Assembly: GCA_021849995.1 (NCBI GenBank)
Contig: JAJZSC010000158.1
Span: forward strand, 1-7,257
Reading direction: 5' to 3'
Origin: Bacillota bacterium
GTDB taxonomy: Bacteria > Bacillota > Desulfitobacteriia > Desulfitobacteriales > Desulfitobacteriaceae
Length of the DNA stretch: 7,257 nucleotides
The notes under the pieces were generated by a model. It ran no database searches. It saw only the letters and a list, made by a program, of their open reading frames with translations, and was not told the DNA's origin. Position numbers and translations under genes: made by a program. Below, in pieces: positions 5,137 through 7,257 of the stretch. Numbering within the stretch: the first letter of the stretch is position 1; every line of letters starts with the position of its first letter.

Positions 5137-6330
5137 TCATATAGCTCCGTTCCCGATATGTTGGGGAAATCGGATCAAAAAGGTGGTTCCCTCTGAGCCA
5201 CTCTTCACTTCTATCTTCGCAAAATGCCTTCGTGCAATGTTATAACACATTGGGATGCCTAACCCTGTACCATTTTCTTTAGTTGTGAAAAATGGAGTTC
5301 CAAGTTTTAAAACATCTTCTGGTTTAATTCCAGTTCCTTCATCTTTTACACTTAGAACTATAAATTGATTATCCATAAATGTTCTAATCGTGAGGTACCC
5401 ATTATTATGCATTGCTTCTAAACCGTTACGGGCAAGGTTTAAAACCAGTTGAGTAATCTCACTTGAATCAATATCTAATTCAGTAATCTCTCCTGGTTCG
5501 AAGTTACACTTCTTATCTTGACTATAGGCATATGCTAGAATTAAAGGAAATAGATTAGTTAACAACGTGTTTAAGCATTGTCGTTTAAACTCTGTTGATT
5601 TATTTTTGGCTATAGATAAAAAATCGGTGATTATGGAGTTGGCCCGATCAAGTTCCTCAATCATCAGGTCGAAATAGCTTTTGTATGGAAGTAAATCACT
5701 TTTTGTGTGAAGAATTTGGAGAAACCCTCTGATTGTAGTCATTGGATTTCGAACTTCATGCCCAAGACCAGCAGCCAATTGGCCGATGAGGTTAAGCCGT
5801 TCTAGTTTAGTCACTTCAAGTTCTATTTGCTCCCTTTTGTCAAACTCTTCTCTCAATTCCTTTGTTCTATCATCAATAAGTAATCCAAGGCTAAGCCCAT
5901 GTGCAGATAGATTCCTAGTGTTATGAATTAGTTCTGTAACCTCTTCAAAAGTAGTCATTGCACCAATTATGACACCCAACTCATTCTTTAATGGGCATGA
6001 ACTAACGATTGCTATTTTAGAAATACCTTCCTGAAAAGCAAACTCAAGTTCAAAACCTGAAACTTCATCCCCGTACCTAGCAGATCGTACAATTGGCAAT
6101 TCGTCTGTCAACAACACTTTTCCATTATGAAGAACCTTGAATGATGGAAAGTTTAAGGGAGAAAAGTTTCCCCAATCCTCTATTCCGAAGAATCTTGCTG
6201 CAACTGGATTATGTACTATTTTCTGACACGTAGTGTCTATTGCTATTGAAACTCCCCCAGGCATCAACTCTGGTAGTTTGTCTGATAGCATAGTACTCTG
6301 TTTGAAAACTTTTTTAACTAAATCTAACAC
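5137..6330 (-). CDS. cytoplasmic PAS-domain sensor histidine kinase (sporulation-kinase type)
   Basis: Autophosphorylates on histidine in response to an unknown signal and passes the phosphate to a response regulator. Seen: no membrane segment; an N-terminal PAS-like sensor (about residues 20-135); a helical linker (about 140-180); a HisKA dimerisation helix with the phospho-acceptor H191 in GHEVRNP. A HATPase follows, with an N box around N298/N302 (LVLNLARNGLEAM), a G1 box DEGTGI (330-335), an F box TPFFTTK (345-351) and a G2 box GTGLGI (354-359). All catalytic motifs are intact. The start is GTG at 6330 with GGAG 8 nt upstream. The kinase core resembles the KinA/KinB type. No response regulator is adjacent, so it is an orphan kinase. 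The convergent Spo0E-like gene makes Spo0A or Spo0F a reasonable but unproven target. Confidence 0.93.
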   Translation of the reverse strand: MLDLVKKVFKQSTMLSDKLPELMPGGVSIAIDTTCQKIVHNPVAARFFGIEDWGNFSPLNFPSFKVLHNGKVLLTDELPIVRSARYGDEVSGFELEFAFQEGISKIAIVSSCPLKNELGVIIGAMTTFEEVTELIHNTRNLSAHGLSLGLLIDDRTKELREEFDKREQIELEVTKLERLNLIGQLAAGLGHEVRNPMTTIRGFLQILHTKSDLLPYKSYFDLMIEELDRANSIITDFLSIAKNKSTEFKRQCLNTLLTNLFPLILAYAYSQDKKCNFEPGEITELDIDSSEITQLVLNLARNGLEAMHNNGYLTIRTFMDNQFIVLSVKDEGTGIKPEDVLKLGTPFFTTKENGTGLGIPMCYNIARRHFAKIEVKSGSEGTTFLIRFPQHIGNGAI

Positions 6331-6395
6331 TGTAAAAACTCCATTCTAAAAACTATTTCTTATGCTCTTGGGTAGGTTAAACATGTCATATAACA

Positions 6396-6464
6396 ATTAT
6401 AGGTTCAGTATTTAAAGTTTAAGAACAAAAAATAGGATAATACCTTTCTATCTAAATTTTCCAA
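6396..6464 (-). promoter_or_regulatory. candidate promoters of the histidine kinase gene
   Basis: On the minus strand TTGGAA (6464-6459), 16 bp, then TATTAT (6442-6437) form a plausible sigma-A promoter, giving a leader of about 100 nt. A second, perfect TATAAT lies closer to the gene at 6401-6396 but with a weak -35. I cannot choose between them. Confidence 0.4.
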
Positions 6465-6572
6465 ACGAAATGACATTCTACATCTATAGACGAAATCCCT
6501 TTTGGCAATAGGACTAAAGGCCTAGTAAATTATATATTAAAAAAAACAAACCATAATTATTTTTGCTTAAAT

Positions 6573-6620
6573 AAATGAACCCCTTCCCAAATTACTATTA
6601 TTTAAGGAAGGGGTTCATTT
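6573..6620. terminator. 15-bp hairpin between the lipoprotein remnant and the kinase gene
   Basis: AAATGAACCCCTTCC (6573-6587) is the exact reverse complement of 6606-6620, with an 18-nt AT loop. Read on the minus strand it follows the lipoprotein remnant, and AT-rich sequence (TATTTAAGCAAAAATAATT) follows it. The T content supports a terminator role, though there is no uninterrupted T-run. Confidence 0.65.
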
Positions 6621-6622
6621 AA

Positions 6623-6854
6623 TTAATTTGACCAAATACTTTCTACAAAACTGGCCCTCGCCGTGATTGAATTGCCGGGGGCTGGGAGCAGTATCCTTTT
6701 CGGCAGGTTTGTCTTGTTCTTGTGGAGTTTGGGTCTGTTTTGATTCTTCTACCTTCGTTGGGGCGTAGTTGTTGGTGCAACATTGCTTGAGCATCCGCTA
6801 ATATAATAGTGCGATGAATATACCCGCAATTTTTGTTCTCAACAAAGTACGCAA
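6623..6854 (-). pseudogene. frameshifted small lipoprotein gene
   Basis: A TTG at 6854 with AGGAG 9 nt upstream starts a signal-peptide-like sequence, RTLLRTKIAGIFIALL, then a stop. One frame over follows CSSNVAPTTT, the expected sequence after a lipoprotein cleavage site: a lipidated cysteine followed by Ser/Asn. The original frame then gives a Pro/Glu/Lys/Gln-rich linker, TKVEESKQTQTPQEQDKPAE, and near a run of five C residues (6676-6680 on the plus strand as G) another shift gives ASFVESIWSN. At least three or four indels are needed to rebuild one product. It would be exported and membrane-anchored. Either a decayed gene or, less likely, base-calling errors in homopolymers. No folded domain is recognised. 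Confidence 0.5.
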
Positions 6855-6903
6855 TTAAATTCACTCCTTTTCTTGAATTTCTCAAACGTAATGTGTTAGA
6901 TTC

Positions 6904-6999
6904 CTAAAAATTCAATGTCACAGTGCTAGTTCCTGCCCTACGACATTCTTTTTTACACATGGGGCACATCAAACATTCTGATTTCTTAGGCTTCTCCAT
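6904..6999 (-). CDS. tiny Cys4 ORF, 31 aa, doubtful
   Basis: ATG at 6999 encodes MEKPKKSECLMCPMCKKECR and continues for eleven more residues to a stop at 6904-6906. The four cysteines (C9, C12, C15, C19) are spaced C-x2-C-x2-C-x3-C, the spacing seen in bacterial-type [4Fe-4S] ferredoxin motifs, although the usual proline after the last cysteine is absent. The frame is open upstream to a TTG at 7059 (51 residues, with one more cysteine). Neither start has a Shine-Dalgarno sequence, which argues against efficient translation. It could be a fragment of a larger iron-sulfur or zinc protein. Confidence 0.3.
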   Translation of the reverse strand: MEKPKKSECLMCPMCKKECRRAGTSTVTLNF

Positions 7000-7158
7000 A
7001 AAGCTAAAACTTGCAGAACATGATGTTGTCCGAACAGCCAGGCTTCGCGAGGTATACAATGTTTAGCGATAATCAAAGATTCATAGAGAACTTTACAAGA
7101 ATATCGACAAGTACAATCACAAATTTGTTCTCTTGTTTAACCCTTCACATCATGGATG

Positions 7159-7174
7159 TATGTTACATAACATA
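7159..7174. promoter_or_regulatory. 16-bp palindrome upstream of the gene starting at 7253
   Basis: TATGTTA-ca-TAACATA is a perfect inverted repeat about 80 bases before the start codon. Its size and position fit an operator for a dimeric regulator. I cannot assign the regulator, and AT-rich palindromes also arise by chance. Confidence 0.35.
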
Positions 7175-7210
7175 TATTTCAAAATAATGTAATTAATGGG
7201 CAGGATAATT

Positions 7211-7248
7211 CTCCCTTTTGTCGAAGAGATAAGTTGAAAGGGAGGGAG
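7211..7248 (+). promoter_or_regulatory. leader with SD-sequestering hairpin and Spo0A box
   Basis: CTCCCTTT (7211-7218) pairs exactly with AAAGGGAG (7237-7244), and the right arm overlaps the Shine-Dalgarno stretch GGAGGGAG (7241-7248). The loop contains an exact Spo0A box, TGTCGAA (7219-7225), preceded by TTT as in strong sites. The hairpin could lower translation of the gene at 7253, and the DNA site could regulate its transcription. Confidence 0.4.
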
Positions 7249-7252
7249 ATAT

Positions 7253-7257
7253 ATGTA
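7253..7257 (+). CDS. start of a gene cut off by the window end
   Basis: An ATG at 7253 follows the strong ribosome binding site GGAGGGAG at a 4-nt gap from its last G (8 nt from the AGGG core). Only one codon and two further bases are visible, so the product is unknown. The SD strength and the structured leader are the only support. Confidence 0.5.

Noticed and set aside
7201..7230. Sigma-H-type promoter (AGGAT...GAA) ahead of the gene at 7253.
   Set aside because: The -35-like AGGATAA is reasonable, but the -10 reads CGAAG instead of GAAT and the spacing is loose.
1..7257. CRISPR array, tRNA or rRNA genes.
   Set aside because: No regularly spaced direct repeats, cloverleaf with CCA-type acceptor, or conserved rRNA stretches were seen on either strand.

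Overview
The window looks like chromosomal accessory DNA from a spore-forming, AT-rich Firmicute of the clostridial/Peptococcaceae type (Desulfosporosinus- or Desulfitobacterium-like). That placement is inference. It rests on strong AGGAGG-type ribosome binding sites, TTG/GTG starts, a Spo0E-family gene, exact Spo0A boxes, a cytoplasmic PAS histidine kinase, and transposase/recombinase sequences of a type I associate with these bacteria.

Layout. Bases 1-402 (minus) hold the N-terminal part of a LysE/RhtB-family exporter. Bases 767-1066 (minus) encode an unrecognised 99-residue protein with a textbook RBS; its promoter spacer carries an 18-bp palindrome. Bases 1195-1580 hold a doubtful 52-codon ORF and a minus-strand terminator nested inside a 17-bp inverted repeat. 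Bases 1577-3311 (minus) are a degenerate IS91-like element: an N-terminally truncated tyrosine recombinase overlapping a Y2/HUH transposase that appears to carry an internal in-frame deletion.

Bases 3312-3570 hold a promoter followed by a run of hairpins but no intact gene. Bases 3654-4370 (minus) are the wreck of a two-gene operon: a Dam-type adenine methyltransferase missing its catalytic centre, overlapping by GTGA a frameshifted small gene of unknown function. Bases 4362-4662 hold three plus-strand terminator-like hairpins in 300 bases and no convincing gene.

Bases 4697-6330 are the intact, interesting part. A Spo0A box and a sigma-A-like promoter precede a 53-residue Spo0E-like phosphatase (plus). 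It faces a PAS/HisKA/HATPase histidine kinase (minus), with a bidirectional terminator between them. By family knowledge the kinase would push phosphate toward Spo0A and the Spo0E-like protein would remove it, so this may be a self-opposing sporulation control pair.

Bases 6573-7257 hold a strong hairpin, a multiply frameshifted lipoprotein remnant, a tiny four-cysteine ORF, and the leader and first codon of a plus-strand gene whose Shine-Dalgarno sequence lies in a hairpin with a Spo0A box in its loop. Two short dispersed hairpin families cluster between 3360 and 5160 and are the least explained structure here.
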